A stretch of 37,180 bases of DNA from Bacillota bacterium (GTDB lineage: Bacteria; Bacillota; UBA4882; UBA8346): NCBI GenBank assembly GCA_023435225.1, contig JAEYRX010000036.1, positions 1-37,180 of the forward strand. The letters are read 5' to 3'. Numbering within the stretch: the stretch's first letter is position 1; every line of letters begins with the position of its first letter. The position numbers and the translations under genes are program-made. Shown piece after piece: positions 1 to 7,141 of this stretch. The notes beneath the pieces are model-generated. The model worked only from the letters and a program-made list of their open reading frames with translations, ran no database searches and had not been told where the DNA came from.

Positions 1-103
1 CGAGTTAATTATGCCGATCGCTATGGAAGAGAAGTTGCGCTTTGCTATCCGTGAAGGTGGCCGAACCGTCGGTTCCGGTGTAGTAACCAAGATTATCGAA
101 TAA
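1..103 (+). CDS. tuf: Elongation factor Tu, 3' end only (partial)
   Basis: Only the last 33 codons and the TAA stop are present; the first complete codon begins at position 2. The translated tail contains ELIMPIAMEE and ends GSGVVTKIIE, the C-terminal end of domain III of EF-Tu, the GTPase that delivers aminoacyl-tRNA to the ribosome. Its position directly before rpsJ is the usual str-S10 junction of Firmicutes. The rest of the gene, including the G domain, lies outside the window, so completeness and copy number cannot be judged. Confidence 0.95.
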   Translation, partial: ELIMPIAMEEKLRFAIREGGRTVGSGVVTKIIE

Positions 104-109
104 TTGTCA

Positions 110-131
110 GGGTTGGGCTTTGTCCCAACCC
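110..131 (+). promoter_or_regulatory. Perfect hairpin in the tuf-rpsJ junction
   Basis: An 8-bp perfect stem, GGGTTGGG at 110-117 with CCCAACCC at 124-131, encloses a 6-nt loop. It starts 6 nt after the tuf stop. No T-tract follows, so it does not look like a strong intrinsic terminator; an mRNA-processing site, a 3'-end protector for tuf mRNA or a partial attenuator before the S10 operon are possible (inference). Confidence 0.6.
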
Positions 132-160
132 ATACTTGGGTATAAGAGGAGGGAGATTTT

Positions 161-469
161 ATGGCCACTCAAAAGATCAGAATTCGCTTAAAAGCATTTG
201 ATCATAAACTGTTGGATCAATCGGCAGAGAAGATTGTGGAGACGGCAAAAAGAACTGGGGCTTATGTTTCTGGGCCAATTCCACTTCCGACTGAAAAGAA
301 TATTTATACTATTTTAAGATCGGTCCATGTTGATAAAGATTCTCGTGAACAATTCGAGATGCGGACTCATAAAAGATTAATCGATATTTTAGATCCCAGT
401 TCTAAAACAGTAGATGCTTTAATGAGATTGGATTTACCAGCGGGAGTCGATATCGAAATCAAACTATAG
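161..469 (+). CDS. rpsJ: 30S ribosomal protein S10 (NusE)
   Basis: This 102-residue protein matches the full length of bacterial S10, a 30S head protein that also serves as NusE in NusB/NusG antitermination complexes. The N-terminus ATQKIRIRLKAFDH and the internal GPIPLPTEK stretch (the conserved loop near residue 38) identify it. The ATG at 161 is preceded by a strong AGAGGAGGGAG Shine-Dalgarno at 146-156. It is the first gene of the S10 operon and is separated from tuf by a short gap holding a hairpin; downstream, a 156-nt gap holds a heptad-repeat hairpin before rplC. Confidence 0.98.
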   Translation: MATQKIRIRLKAFDHKLLDQSAEKIVETAKRTGAYVSGPIPLPTEKNIYTILRSVHVDKDSREQFEMRTHKRLIDILDPSSKTVDALMRLDLPAGVDIEIKL

Positions 470-470
470 G

Positions 471-606
471 AATTTCGGATTAACTAATTTCAGATTGCAG
501 ATTTCAGATTTCGGATTTTTTAAACAAGACAATTGATTTAGGGATTGAAAACTCTCTAATTCCAACTTATTTTTATTCCGCAATCCGCAATTCGAAATCC
601 GAAATT
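471..606 (+). repeat. Heptad-repeat hairpin element A (rpsJ-rplC gap)
   Basis: A left array (471-520) of 7-nt units such as AGATTTC and AGATTGC faces a right array (575-606) of units such as AATCCGC and AATCCGA. The outer ends are a perfect 10-bp inverted repeat, AATTTCGGAT at 471-480 and ATCCGAAATT at 597-606. It fills the gap from 2 nt after the rpsJ stop to just before the rplC Shine-Dalgarno. It shares its sequence family with elements H and J further on. Confidence 0.8.
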
Positions 607-625
607 GTAAAAGGGGGTGCAAGAA

Positions 626-1258
626 ATGGCCAAAGGTATCTTAGGTAAAAAAATTGGAATGACTCAGATCTTTGCTGAAGGTCGTGCAGTTCCGGTTACT
701 GTAGTTGAAGCCGGACCATGTACTATTATTCAAAAAAAGACTATGTCAACTGATGGATATGATGCAATTCAATTAGGATTTGGTGAACAAAAAGAACGTT
801 TGAGTAGTAAACCCATGAAAGGTCATTTCAGTAAAGCCGGAGTGAAACCGTTTAAATTTTTACGTGAATTAAAAGTTGAATCCGGTGAAAGTTTTGAACT
901 TGGTCAAGTAATAAAAGCTGATGTATTCAGCGAAGGTGATTTTGTAGATGTTGTTGGAACTTCTAAAGGAAAAGGTTTTGCCGGTGTTATTAAAAGGTGG
1001 AATTTTAATCGTGCTTCAATGACACATGGATCAATGTACCACCGTAGAACTGGTTCCTTGGGAGCAACAGATCCGGCTCGTGTTTTTAAAGGGCGAAGAT
1101 TACCGGGACGCTTAGGTGGAACTCGAACCACTATTCAAGGTTTAAAAATAGTAAAAGTTGATCCGGAACGTAATTTATTATTAATTAAGGGTGCTATCCC
1201 TGGTTCTAACGGATCATATGTAATTGTAAAGAATACTGTTAAACAGAATAAAAAATAA
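626..1258 (+). CDS. rplC: 50S ribosomal protein L3
   Basis: This encodes L3 (210 residues), one of the first proteins to bind 23S rRNA and a neighbour of the peptidyl transferase centre. The start AKGILGKKIGMTQIF, the central GTSKGKGFAGVIKRW and the MTHGSMYHRRTGSLGA region (the tip-loop segment with the glutamine/arginine-rich hook) are diagnostic. An in-frame GTG lies at 617, but it overlaps the AAGGGGG Shine-Dalgarno (611-617), while ATG 626 sits 8 nt downstream of it and gives the normal family N-terminus, so 626 is preferred. Confidence 0.97.
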   Translation: MAKGILGKKIGMTQIFAEGRAVPVTVVEAGPCTIIQKKTMSTDGYDAIQLGFGEQKERLSSKPMKGHFSKAGVKPFKFLRELKVESGESFELGQVIKADVFSEGDFVDVVGTSKGKGFAGVIKRWNFNRASMTHGSMYHRRTGSLGATDPARVFKGRRLPGRLGGTRTTIQGLKIVKVDPERNLLLIKGAIPGSNGSYVIVKNTVKQNKK

Positions 1259-1342
1259 TTTCAGATAAAATATTGAAGGTTGTTGATTCAAGCTATTGAT
1301 TTAATATCAACTGTTTGGACAACTAAAAGAGGAGGGAATTCG

Positions 1343-1963
1343 ATGCCGACCGTACCTGTTTATAATACTAAAGGCTCACAGGTAGGCGAGATCGCCCTAA
1401 ATGATAATATTTTCGGTGTTAAGGTAAATAAAGCCTTATTACATGAGGCAGTTACCATGCAGCTTGCATCAAGACGTTTGGGTACTTCAGCCACAAAAAA
1501 TCGTTCAGCTGTTCGAGGTGGCGGAAGAAAACCATGGCGTCAAAAAGGAACCGGCCAGGCTCGTGTAGGTAGCAGACGTTCACCGCTTTGGACAGGTGGA
1601 GGTATTATCTTTGGGCCATCACCACGTAGTTATGACTATAGTTTACCCAAAAAGGCACGACGACAAGCGTTAAAGTCCGCTTTATCCGCTAAGGTTGAAG
1701 CAGGCGAAATTATTGTTGTCGATAATATCAGTTTTAAAGAGCCCAAAACTAAAACAATGGTAGGAGTATTAGACAAGCTTAAGGCTAACCAAGCTTTAAT
1801 TGTTACTTCTGAAGTTGATAATAATCTTTACAAATCCGCCCGTAATATACCTGGAGTAATGACTTTAATTACGGAAGGATTAAATGTGTACGATATTTTG
1901 GCTCATAATCATCTTATTATTACCAAAGATGCTGTGAGCAAGGTGGAGGAGGCGTTGGCATAA
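1343..1963 (+). CDS. rplD: 50S ribosomal protein L4
   Basis: L4 (206 residues) lines the nascent-peptide exit tunnel and in some bacteria represses its own S10 operon. The conserved extended loop is visible as TKNRSAVRGGGRKPWRQKGTGQAR followed by GSRRSPLWTGGG, around residues 45-75. ATG 1343 follows AGAGGAGGG (1328-1336) at good spacing; an upstream in-frame start at 1280 would add 21 residues that do not resemble the family. Its last base overlaps the first base of rplW (ATAATG), suggesting translational coupling. Confidence 0.97.
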   Translation: MPTVPVYNTKGSQVGEIALNDNIFGVKVNKALLHEAVTMQLASRRLGTSATKNRSAVRGGGRKPWRQKGTGQARVGSRRSPLWTGGGIIFGPSPRSYDYSLPKKARRQALKSALSAKVEAGEIIVVDNISFKEPKTKTMVGVLDKLKANQALIVTSEVDNNLYKSARNIPGVMTLITEGLNVYDILAHNHLIITKDAVSKVEEALA

Positions 1964-2247
1964 TGGATGCAAGACAATTAATTAAACGTCCGGTCATTAC
2001 CGAAAAAACCACCAAATTAATGGAAGAAAATAAATATTGTTTCATGGTTGACCCGAAAGCCAATAAAACACAGATTAAACAAGCAATCGAAAGTATTTTT
2101 AACGTAAAAGTGCAATCGGTAAACACCATCAATATTTTAGGTAAAATGAAAAGGATGGGTCGACATATTGGTCGTCGTCCCAGTTGGAAAAGAGCAATCG
2201 TTACTCTGGAAAAGGGTAACCGGATTGAGTTCTTTGAAGGAGTATAA
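1963..2247 (+). CDS. rplW: 50S ribosomal protein L23
   Basis: L23 (94 residues) sits at the tunnel exit, where trigger factor and SRP dock. The motif LIKRPVITEKTT near the N-terminus and the PKANKTQIKQAIE segment are typical. The start ATG shares one base with the rplD stop; a GGTGGAGGAGG Shine-Dalgarno lies within the end of rplD (1941-1951). A heptad-repeat element follows at once in the gap to rplB. Confidence 0.97.
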   Translation: MDARQLIKRPVITEKTTKLMEENKYCFMVDPKANKTQIKQAIESIFNVKVQSVNTINILGKMKRMGRHIGRRPSWKRAIVTLEKGNRIEFFEGV

Positions 2248-2253
2248 AAACAC

Positions 2254-2380
2254 GGTTATTAGTTATTGGTAAATTAGTTATTAGTTTATGAACTTTATTA
2301 AACTAATAACTAGGAATCGACTTAAATAAGTTTTAATTCTAAGTACTAATAACCAATAACTAGTAACTAGTAACTAATAA
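2254..2380 (+). repeat. Heptad-repeat hairpin element C (rplW-rplB gap)
   Basis: The right arm is five uninterrupted 7-nt units at 2345-2379 (ACTAATA, ACCAATA, then ACTAGTA twice, then ACTAATA). The left part (2254-2288) carries the complementary units, such as AGTTATT. Two nested perfect inverted repeats occur: TAGTTATTGGT (2260-2270) with ACCAATAACTA (2352-2362), and TAGTTATTAGTTTA (2275-2288) with its complement at 2299-2312, a 14-bp stem with a 10-nt loop. Same family as elements G and I. Confidence 0.85.
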
Positions 2381-2397
2381 GTTGGGAGGTCAGGAAG

Positions 2398-3219
2398 ATG
2401 CCGGTAAGAAAATACCAGCCAACCTCACCTGGCAGAAGATTTATGACAGTCTCTGACTTTGCGGAGGTCACCAAAACAACACCGGAAAAGTCATTATTAG
2501 AGCCGTTGAAGAAAACCGGAGGCCGAAATTCGTTCGGGAGAATGACCGTTCGGCATCGTGGTGGCGGACATAAACAAATGTACCGGATTATAGATTTTAA
2601 ACGGGATAAATTCGATGTTCCGGCTAAAGTTGCCGCTATTGAATATGACCCGAACCGTTCGGCGCGAATTGCTTTATTGCATTATGCTGATGGTGAAAAA
2701 CGTTATATTTTAGCGCCTATTGGATTGAATGTCGGAGATACTGTAGTTTCCGGCCCGAACTCTGATATTAAACCGGGAAATGCTTTGCCGTTAACCAACA
2801 TTCCAGTTGGTACCGTTATTCATAATTTGGAATTAAAGAAAAACGGTGGTGCTCAACTAGTCCGCTCAGCCGGCGCCGGCGCTCAATTAATGGCTAAAGA
2901 AGGCGATTTCGCTCATGTAAGATTACCATCAGGAGAAATGCGTTTAGTGAGTGTAAATTGTATGGCTACTATTGGTCAAGTAGGAAATGTAGAACATGAA
3001 AATATTTCGATAGGTAAAGCCGGGAGGTCTCGCTGGTTGGGTAAAAGACCATCCAACCGTGGTGTTGTAATGAACCCAATTGACCACCCACATGGTGGTG
3101 GAGAAGGCCGGTCTCCGATTGGAAGAGCTCCGGTAACTCCTTGGGGTAAACCTGCTTTGGGTCATCGGACTCGTAAGCATAAAGCCTCCGACCGCTTTAT
3201 CGTTAAACGGCGGTCTTAG
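2398..3219 (+). CDS. rplB: 50S ribosomal protein L2
   Basis: L2 (273 residues, normal length) is a primary 23S rRNA-binding protein needed for subunit joining and peptidyl transfer. Conserved stretches include RHRGGGHKQMYRIIDFKRDK, the GAQLMAKEG segment, and the C-terminal MNPIDHPHGGGEGRSPIGR, which carries the near-invariant histidine (about residue 229) linked to peptidyl transferase activity. ATG 2398 follows a GGGAGGT Shine-Dalgarno at 2384-2390. Confidence 0.98.
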   Translation: MPVRKYQPTSPGRRFMTVSDFAEVTKTTPEKSLLEPLKKTGGRNSFGRMTVRHRGGGHKQMYRIIDFKRDKFDVPAKVAAIEYDPNRSARIALLHYADGEKRYILAPIGLNVGDTVVSGPNSDIKPGNALPLTNIPVGTVIHNLELKKNGGAQLVRSAGAGAQLMAKEGDFAHVRLPSGEMRLVSVNCMATIGQVGNVEHENISIGKAGRSRWLGKRPSNRGVVMNPIDHPHGGGEGRSPIGRAPVTPWGKPALGHRTRKHKASDRFIVKRRS

Positions 3220-3224
3220 GATTG

Positions 3225-3310
3225 ACTAAAATATAATATCCACTTTTATTTCTCGGAAATGCATATCGTTCTTAAGCGCTTCCAAGAAAAGTGGAAAGTA
3301 ATATTTTAGT
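3225..3310 (+). repeat. Long interrupted hairpin in the rplB-rpsS gap
   Basis: Three nested complementary blocks occur: ACTAAAATAT (3225-3234) with ATATTTTAGT (3301-3310); CCACTTTT (3240-3247) with AAAAGTGG (3287-3294); and a top stem CTCGGAA with TTCCAAG, including one G-U pair. A loop of about 20 nt contains GCATATCG. Unlike the other gap elements it shows no 7-nt periodicity. It ends about 18 nt before the rpsS Shine-Dalgarno. There is no T-tract, so a terminator is unlikely. Confidence 0.65.
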
Positions 3311-3341
3311 TGTACCTCAATTGATAAAGGAGGGGATTTAG

Positions 3342-3626
3342 GTGTCGCGTTCAATTAAAAAAGGGCCATTTATCCAGGAAAGCTTGTTAAAAAAGATCCA
3401 GGATATGAATACAAAAGGTGACAAGAAAGTAATTAAAACCTGGGCTAGAAGTTCCACAATATTTCCGGAAATGGTTGGTCATACTTTAGCAATTCATGAT
3501 GGTCGTAAACATGTACCGATTTATATTACCGAGGATATGGTCGGCCATAAATTAGGCGAGTTTGCTCCTACCCGAACATTCCGGGGACATGGTTCCCATA
3601 CGGAGAAAACCACCGGAGCAAAGTAG
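3342..3626 (+). CDS. rpsS: 30S ribosomal protein S19
   Basis: S19 (94 residues) binds the 30S head beside S13 near the A-site finger. The start SRSIKKGPF, the WARSSTIFPEMVGHTLAIHDGRKHVP core and the tail GEFAPTRTFRGH are family hallmarks. Translation starts at GTG 3342, which gives the exact family N-terminus and follows AAGGAGGGG (3328-3336). The last two bases of its TAG stop are already part of the heptad-repeat element that fills the gap to rplV. Confidence 0.98.
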   Translation: MSRSIKKGPFIQESLLKKIQDMNTKGDKKVIKTWARSSTIFPEMVGHTLAIHDGRKHVPIYITEDMVGHKLGEFAPTRTFRGHGSHTEKTTGAK

Positions 3627-3789
3627 GCATGAGGCAATAGGCATAAGGAATGATTAATTCTTTTGTCTAAAGTCTCCGCCAATAATTAACAAGATATTAT
3701 TAATGGTTTAGGTTTGTGGTACAGGTTAATAGGCAAGACATTATGGAAACACAAGTTCTATCTCATGCCTCACGCCTCATGCCTAAAGC
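3624..3789 (+). repeat. Heptad-repeat hairpin element E (rpsS-rplV gap)
   Basis: The left array of 7-nt units (AGGCATG, AGGCAAT, AGGCATA, AGGAATG at 3625-3652) begins inside the rpsS stop codon. The right array (CTCATGC, CTCACGC, CTCATGC, CTAAAGC at 3762-3789) is its complement. TAGGCATGAGGC (3624-3635) and GCCTCATGCCTA (3774-3785) are a perfect 12-bp inverted repeat. The base composition is more GC-rich than in elements A and C, so this is a different sequence family with the same 7-nt architecture. Confidence 0.82.
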
Positions 3790-3810
3790 CTTACCAAGGG
3801 GGGGATTAGT

Positions 3811-4149
3811 TTGGAAAGCAAGGCTATTGCAAGATTTGTTCGCATAGCTCCCCGGAAAGCACGTCAGGTGGTTGACCTGATTCGTGGAAAACGGGTTAGT
3901 GATGCCCAAACCATTTTAAAATTTACACCAAGATTTTCAGCTGAAATAGTAGGAAAAGTTTTGAACTCCGCTATTGCTAATGCTGAGAATAATCATAAGT
4001 TAAACCGGGATCGTTTAGTAGTAAGTGAAGCTTTTGTGGATCAAGGACCTACTATGAAACGTCATATGCCCCGCGCCCAAGGCAGAGCATCATTGATTCA
4101 TAAACGAACCAGTCATATCACTATAGTAGTTGCAGAGAAGGAGGGCTAA
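3811..4149 (+). CDS. rplV: 50S ribosomal protein L22
   Basis: L22 (112 residues) binds all domains of 23S rRNA and, with L4, forms the exit-tunnel constriction. The core includes RIAPRKARQVVDLIRGKRV, the NSAIANAENNH stretch and the C-terminal hairpin PRAQGRASLIHKRTSHITIVV, whose tip reaches the tunnel. The start is TTG 3811, 7 nt after a G-rich AAGGGGGGG Shine-Dalgarno (3797-3804); no ATG gives a full-length protein. Confidence 0.96.
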   Translation: MESKAIARFVRIAPRKARQVVDLIRGKRVSDAQTILKFTPRFSAEIVGKVLNSAIANAENNHKLNRDRLVVSEAFVDQGPTMKRHMPRAQGRASLIHKRTSHITIVVAEKEG

Positions 4150-4151
4150 TT

Positions 4152-4820
4152 ATGGGTCAAAAAGTCCATCCGATAGGATTAAGGGTTGGAATAATCAAGG
4201 ATTGGGAAGGACGTTGGTTTGCTCACAAAAAAGAGTATGCCGGTCTAATTCTTGAGGACTTAAAAATACGTAAATATATTAAAAAACGACTCTATGCATC
4301 AGGAATCGCTAAAATTGAAATTGAACGTGCCGCCAACCGGGTAAAAGTTACAATTCATACTGCTCGTCCAGGTATGGTAATCGGACGGCAGGGAACTGAA
4401 GTTGAAGTTATCCGGAAGGAAATTGAGAAATTCTCCGGCAAACAAGTTCAATTAAATATTGCGGAAGTTAAAAATCCGGAATTAAATGCCCAATTGGTAG
4501 CGGAGAATATTGCATTTCAATTGGAAAGAAGAACCTCATTTCGTCGGGCCATGAAACAAGCGATTGGTCGGACCATGAAATTCGGTGCGCAAGGAGTTAA
4601 GGTTTCTTGCAGCGGTCGATTGATGGGTGCGGAAATCGCCCGGACCGAAGGTTATAGTGAAGGAAAAGTTCCATTGCATACTTTACGTGCTGATATAGAT
4701 TATGGTTTTGCTGAAGCAAATACTACCTACGGAAAAATCGGCGTAAAAGTATGGATCTATAAAGGGGAAATCCTCCCAGCCAAGAGACGGGCTAATCTTA
4801 AAGCTGAAGGAGGAGTTTAA
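4152..4820 (+). CDS. rpsC: 30S ribosomal protein S3
   Basis: S3 (222 residues) lies at the mRNA entry channel with S4 and S5 and contributes to helicase activity on mRNA. The start GQKVHPIGLRVGI, the KH-domain loop PGMVIGRQGTEVEVI and the C-terminal domain with GRLMGAEIARTEGYSEGKVPLHTLRA are all conserved. It follows rplV after 2 nt, with its AGGAGG-type Shine-Dalgarno inside the rplV end, and is itself 1 nt from rplP, a tightly coupled block. Confidence 0.98.
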   Translation: MGQKVHPIGLRVGIIKDWEGRWFAHKKEYAGLILEDLKIRKYIKKRLYASGIAKIEIERAANRVKVTIHTARPGMVIGRQGTEVEVIRKEIEKFSGKQVQLNIAEVKNPELNAQLVAENIAFQLERRTSFRRAMKQAIGRTMKFGAQGVKVSCSGRLMGAEIARTEGYSEGKVPLHTLRADIDYGFAEANTTYGKIGVKVWIYKGEILPAKRRANLKAEGGV

Positions 4821-4821
4821 G

Positions 4822-5256
4822 ATGTTAGTACCAAAAAGGGTTAAACATCGTAAAGTTGCACGCGGAAGAATGACCGGAAAAGCAATTAGAGGATCACAGC
4901 TTATTTTGGGAGATTATGGTCTTCAAGCTACTGAACCCGGATGGATAACCAATGTCCAAATAGAAGCAGCCCGTATCGCTTTAACCAGATCTATTAAGCG
5001 TGGCGGTAAAGTATGGATTAAAATATTTCCTGATAAACCGGTTACGGCTAAACCGGCCGAAACTCGTATGGGAAGTGGTAAAGGCTCTCCGGAGCATTGG
5101 GTAGCTGTTGTTAAACCCGGAAGAATTCTTTTTGAAGTTACCGGAGTAGATGAAGCAATGGCACGGGAAGCAATTCGTTTGGCTGCTCACAAACTTCCTA
5201 TCAAATGTAAGTTTTTAAAACGAGAGGAAGCGGGTGGTGAAGTAAATGAAAGCTAA
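4822..5256 (+). CDS. rplP: 50S ribosomal protein L16
   Basis: L16 (144 residues) organises the A-site side of the 50S and contacts tRNA elbows. Diagnostic segments are LVPKRVKHRKVARGRMTGKA at the start, ALTRSIKRGGKVWIKIFPDKP, and RMGSGKGSPEHWVAVVKPGR, which contains the arginine that is hydroxylated in some bacteria. Its Shine-Dalgarno (GAAGGAGGAG) is inside the end of rpsC. Its final codons overlap the start of rpmC by 11 nt. Confidence 0.98.
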   Translation: MLVPKRVKHRKVARGRMTGKAIRGSQLILGDYGLQATEPGWITNVQIEAARIALTRSIKRGGKVWIKIFPDKPVTAKPAETRMGSGKGSPEHWVAVVKPGRILFEVTGVDEAMAREAIRLAAHKLPIKCKFLKREEAGGEVNES

Positions 5257-5449
5257 AGAAATCAGAGATATGACTCCTGATGAATTAAAAACTAATTTGA
5301 CTAATCTTAAAGAAGAATTATTTAATCTTCGTTTTCAACTTGCCACCGGACAATTAGATAATCCGATGCGGGTAAAAGATGTTCGTAAAAGCATAGCCAG
5401 GGTTTTAACGGTGATGCGTGAGCGCGAACTTGGACTACGTAAAGCTTAA
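5246..5449 (+). CDS. rpmC: 50S ribosomal protein L29
   Basis: L29 (67 residues) is a small helical-hairpin protein at the tunnel exit beside L23. The sequence KAKEIRDMTPDELKTNLTNLKEELFNLRFQLATGQLDNP is canonical. ATG 5246 lies inside the end of rplP, so translation is probably coupled. A 63-nt gap before rpsQ holds only a weak inverted repeat (TCAGTTG with CAATTGA at 5461-5497). Confidence 0.97.
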   Translation: MKAKEIRDMTPDELKTNLTNLKEELFNLRFQLATGQLDNPMRVKDVRKSIARVLTVMRERELGLRKA

Positions 5450-5512
5450 GTTTTTATTTGTCAGTTGTCTTATTTATTAGTCAATTGACTTAGTGTTGGA
5501 GGAGGAATTATA

Positions 5513-5770
5513 ATGGCGGATCGCTCACTTAGAAAGACCAAAATTGGTGAAGTTATTAGCGATAAAATGGATAAAACTGTAGTCGTAACGGTCCAACGTT
5601 TGGTGCGGCATCCTTTGTATGGCCGAATAATTAAATTATCGAATAATATAAAAGCTCATGATGAAAACAATGAATGCCGGATTGGCGATAAAGTAAAAGT
5701 CATGGAGACTCGTCCCATCAGTAAAGATAAGAGATGGCGAGTAGTAAGTATTGTTGAAAAAGCAAAATAA
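5513..5770 (+). CDS. rpsQ: 30S ribosomal protein S17
   Basis: S17 (85 residues) is a primary 16S rRNA binder in the 30S body. The OB-fold core is visible in KTKIGEVISDKMDKTVVVTVQRLVRHPLYGRII followed by DENNECRIGDKVKVMETRPISKDKRWRVV. ATG 5513 follows GGAGGAGG. No unusual residues were noted. Confidence 0.97.
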   Translation: MADRSLRKTKIGEVISDKMDKTVVVTVQRLVRHPLYGRIIKLSNNIKAHDENNECRIGDKVKVMETRPISKDKRWRVVSIVEKAK

Positions 5771-5805
5771 AATTTCTATTTTAGGCTTGGGAGGAGGAAC
5801 CAACC

Positions 5806-6201
5806 GTGATTCAGGCGCAGACTTTTTTGACTGTGGCGGATAATTCCGGGGCAAAACAATTGATGTGCATTAGGGTTCTGGGTGGATCTCGTAAAAGATA
5901 TGCCCGGGTTGGTGATCTTATTATAGCGACCGTTAAGGATGCTCTTCCCCCTTCAGCCGCCAGAAAAAGCGCTGGTGGTAGCTTTGTAAAGAAGGGTGAT
6001 GTAGTAAAAGCTGTAATAGTTCGAACTACTAAAGAGACAAAGCGGCCGGACGGTTCGTATATTAGATTTGACGATAACGCTGCTGTCATTTTAAGTGATC
6101 AATTTAATCCAAAAGGTACTCGTATCTTTGGCCCGGTAGCCCGTGAACTTCGTGATAAGAATTTTATGAAAATAGTTTCTTTGGCTCCGGAAGTATTGTA
6201 A
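5806..6201 (+). CDS. rplN: 50S ribosomal protein L14 with an internal insertion
   Basis: L14 (131 residues) sits at the subunit interface and, with L19, forms an intersubunit bridge; it is also the docking site of RsfS. The family features MIQAQTFLTVADNSGAK, CIRVLGGS and GTRIFGPVARELRD are intact. Bacterial L14 is usually about 122 residues; here about 9 extra residues (roughly residues 49-59, PPSAARKSAGGSF) sit between the VKDALP strand and VKKGDVVKAV. The reading frame is clean across it, so this looks like a genuine loop insertion. GTG 5806 follows GGGAGGAGG. Confidence 0.97.
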   Translation: MIQAQTFLTVADNSGAKQLMCIRVLGGSRKRYARVGDLIIATVKDALPPSAARKSAGGSFVKKGDVVKAVIVRTTKETKRPDGSYIRFDDNAAVILSDQFNPKGTRIFGPVARELRDKNFMKIVSLAPEVL

Positions 6202-6228
6202 ACGAAGTTGCGAGAGGAGGGTTTAAAA

Positions 6229-6552
6229 ATGGCCCAAAGTGTTAATTTAAAAAAAGGCGATGAAGTAGTTGTTTTATCAGGCAAAGATCAGGGTCGCCGG
6301 GGTAAAATTCAAAAAGTATTACCACAATCAAATGCGGTAATAATTGAGGGTTTAAACCTAGCAAAGAAACATGCCAAACCTACAAAGACTAATCCGCAAG
6401 GTGGCGTGATTGATAAAGCATTACCGGTACAGATTTCTAAAGTAATGATTGTCTGTTCCGGTTGTAACCAACCCACTCGGTTAAAAAATGACCGTGCGGT
6501 TGACGGCGATGTAGTAAGAGTTTGTCGTAATTGCGGCAAGACATTGGATTGA
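6229..6552 (+). CDS. rplX: 50S ribosomal protein L24, zinc-ribbon-like C-terminus
   Basis: L24 (107 residues) is an assembly-initiator protein for the 50S. The N-terminal KOW domain is seen in LKKGDEVVVLSGKDQGRRGKI, followed by the KPTKTNPQGGVIDKALPVQISKVM region. The C-terminal part carries two CxxC knuckles (C76-x2-C79 and C99-x2-C102), suggesting bound zinc; L24 of many other bacteria lacks these. ATG 6229 follows GAGAGGAGGG (6212-6221); the TTG at 6208 would precede that site. Confidence 0.97.
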   Translation: MAQSVNLKKGDEVVVLSGKDQGRRGKIQKVLPQSNAVIIEGLNLAKKHAKPTKTNPQGGVIDKALPVQISKVMIVCSGCNQPTRLKNDRAVDGDVVRVCRNCGKTLD

Positions 6553-6573
6553 TAGCGGAGGGAGGTGCGACTA

Positions 6574-7113
6574 TTGTCGCGGCTTAAAGAAAAATATACT
6601 CAGGATGTCATTCCTGGTTTAAAAAGTAAATTCGGATATAACAATGTAATGCAAATTCCCCAGATTAAAAAAGTTGTTATTAATATGGGTGTGGGGGAAG
6701 CAACCAGTGACGCCAAAGCTATCGATGCGGCTGTCAATGATTTGACTACAATTGCCGGACAGAAACCGGTAGTAACAAAAGCTAAAAAGTCGATTGCTGC
6801 ATTTAAAGTTAGGGCCGGTGCTCCGATTGGTTGTATGGTTACTTTACGCGGAAAGAGAATGTATCATTTTTTAGATAAATTATTCAATGTTTCCTTACCC
6901 CGAATTCGTGATTTCCGTGGTGTTTCTCCGAAAGCTTTTGATGGACGGGGTAATTATACACTCGGTGTAAGAGAACAATTGATTTTCCCGGAGATCAACA
7001 TTGATAAAGTTGATAAAGTAAGGGGCATGGACATTGTAATCGTAACTTCTGCTAAAAACGATGAGGAAGCATACGAATTATTAAAATTAATGGGGATGCC
7101 ATTTAGGAAATAA
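6574..7113 (+). CDS. rplE: 50S ribosomal protein L5
   Basis: L5 (179 residues from TTG 6574) binds 5S rRNA and the P-site tRNA T-loop. Conserved segments are SRLKEKYTQDVIPGL, QIPQIKKVVINMGVGEA, ITKAKKSIAAFKVRAG-like VVTKAKKSIAAFKVR and RDFRGVSPKAFDGRGNYTLG. TTG 6574 is chosen because the in-frame GTG at 6565 overlaps the GGAGGGAGG Shine-Dalgarno (6557-6565), and the TTG gives the exact family start and length. Confidence 0.96.
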   Translation: MSRLKEKYTQDVIPGLKSKFGYNNVMQIPQIKKVVINMGVGEATSDAKAIDAAVNDLTTIAGQKPVVTKAKKSIAAFKVRAGAPIGCMVTLRGKRMYHFLDKLFNVSLPRIRDFRGVSPKAFDGRGNYTLGVREQLIFPEINIDKVDKVRGMDIVIVTSAKNDEEAYELLKLMGMPFRK

Positions 7114-7141
7114 TTTTTAAAAGCCAAAAGGAGGAAAAAGT

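Noticed and set aside
5636..6539. Minus-strand open frames across rpsQ, rplN and rplX
   Set aside because: They overlap fully conserved ribosomal genes on the other strand and have no family similarity or ribosome binding sites.
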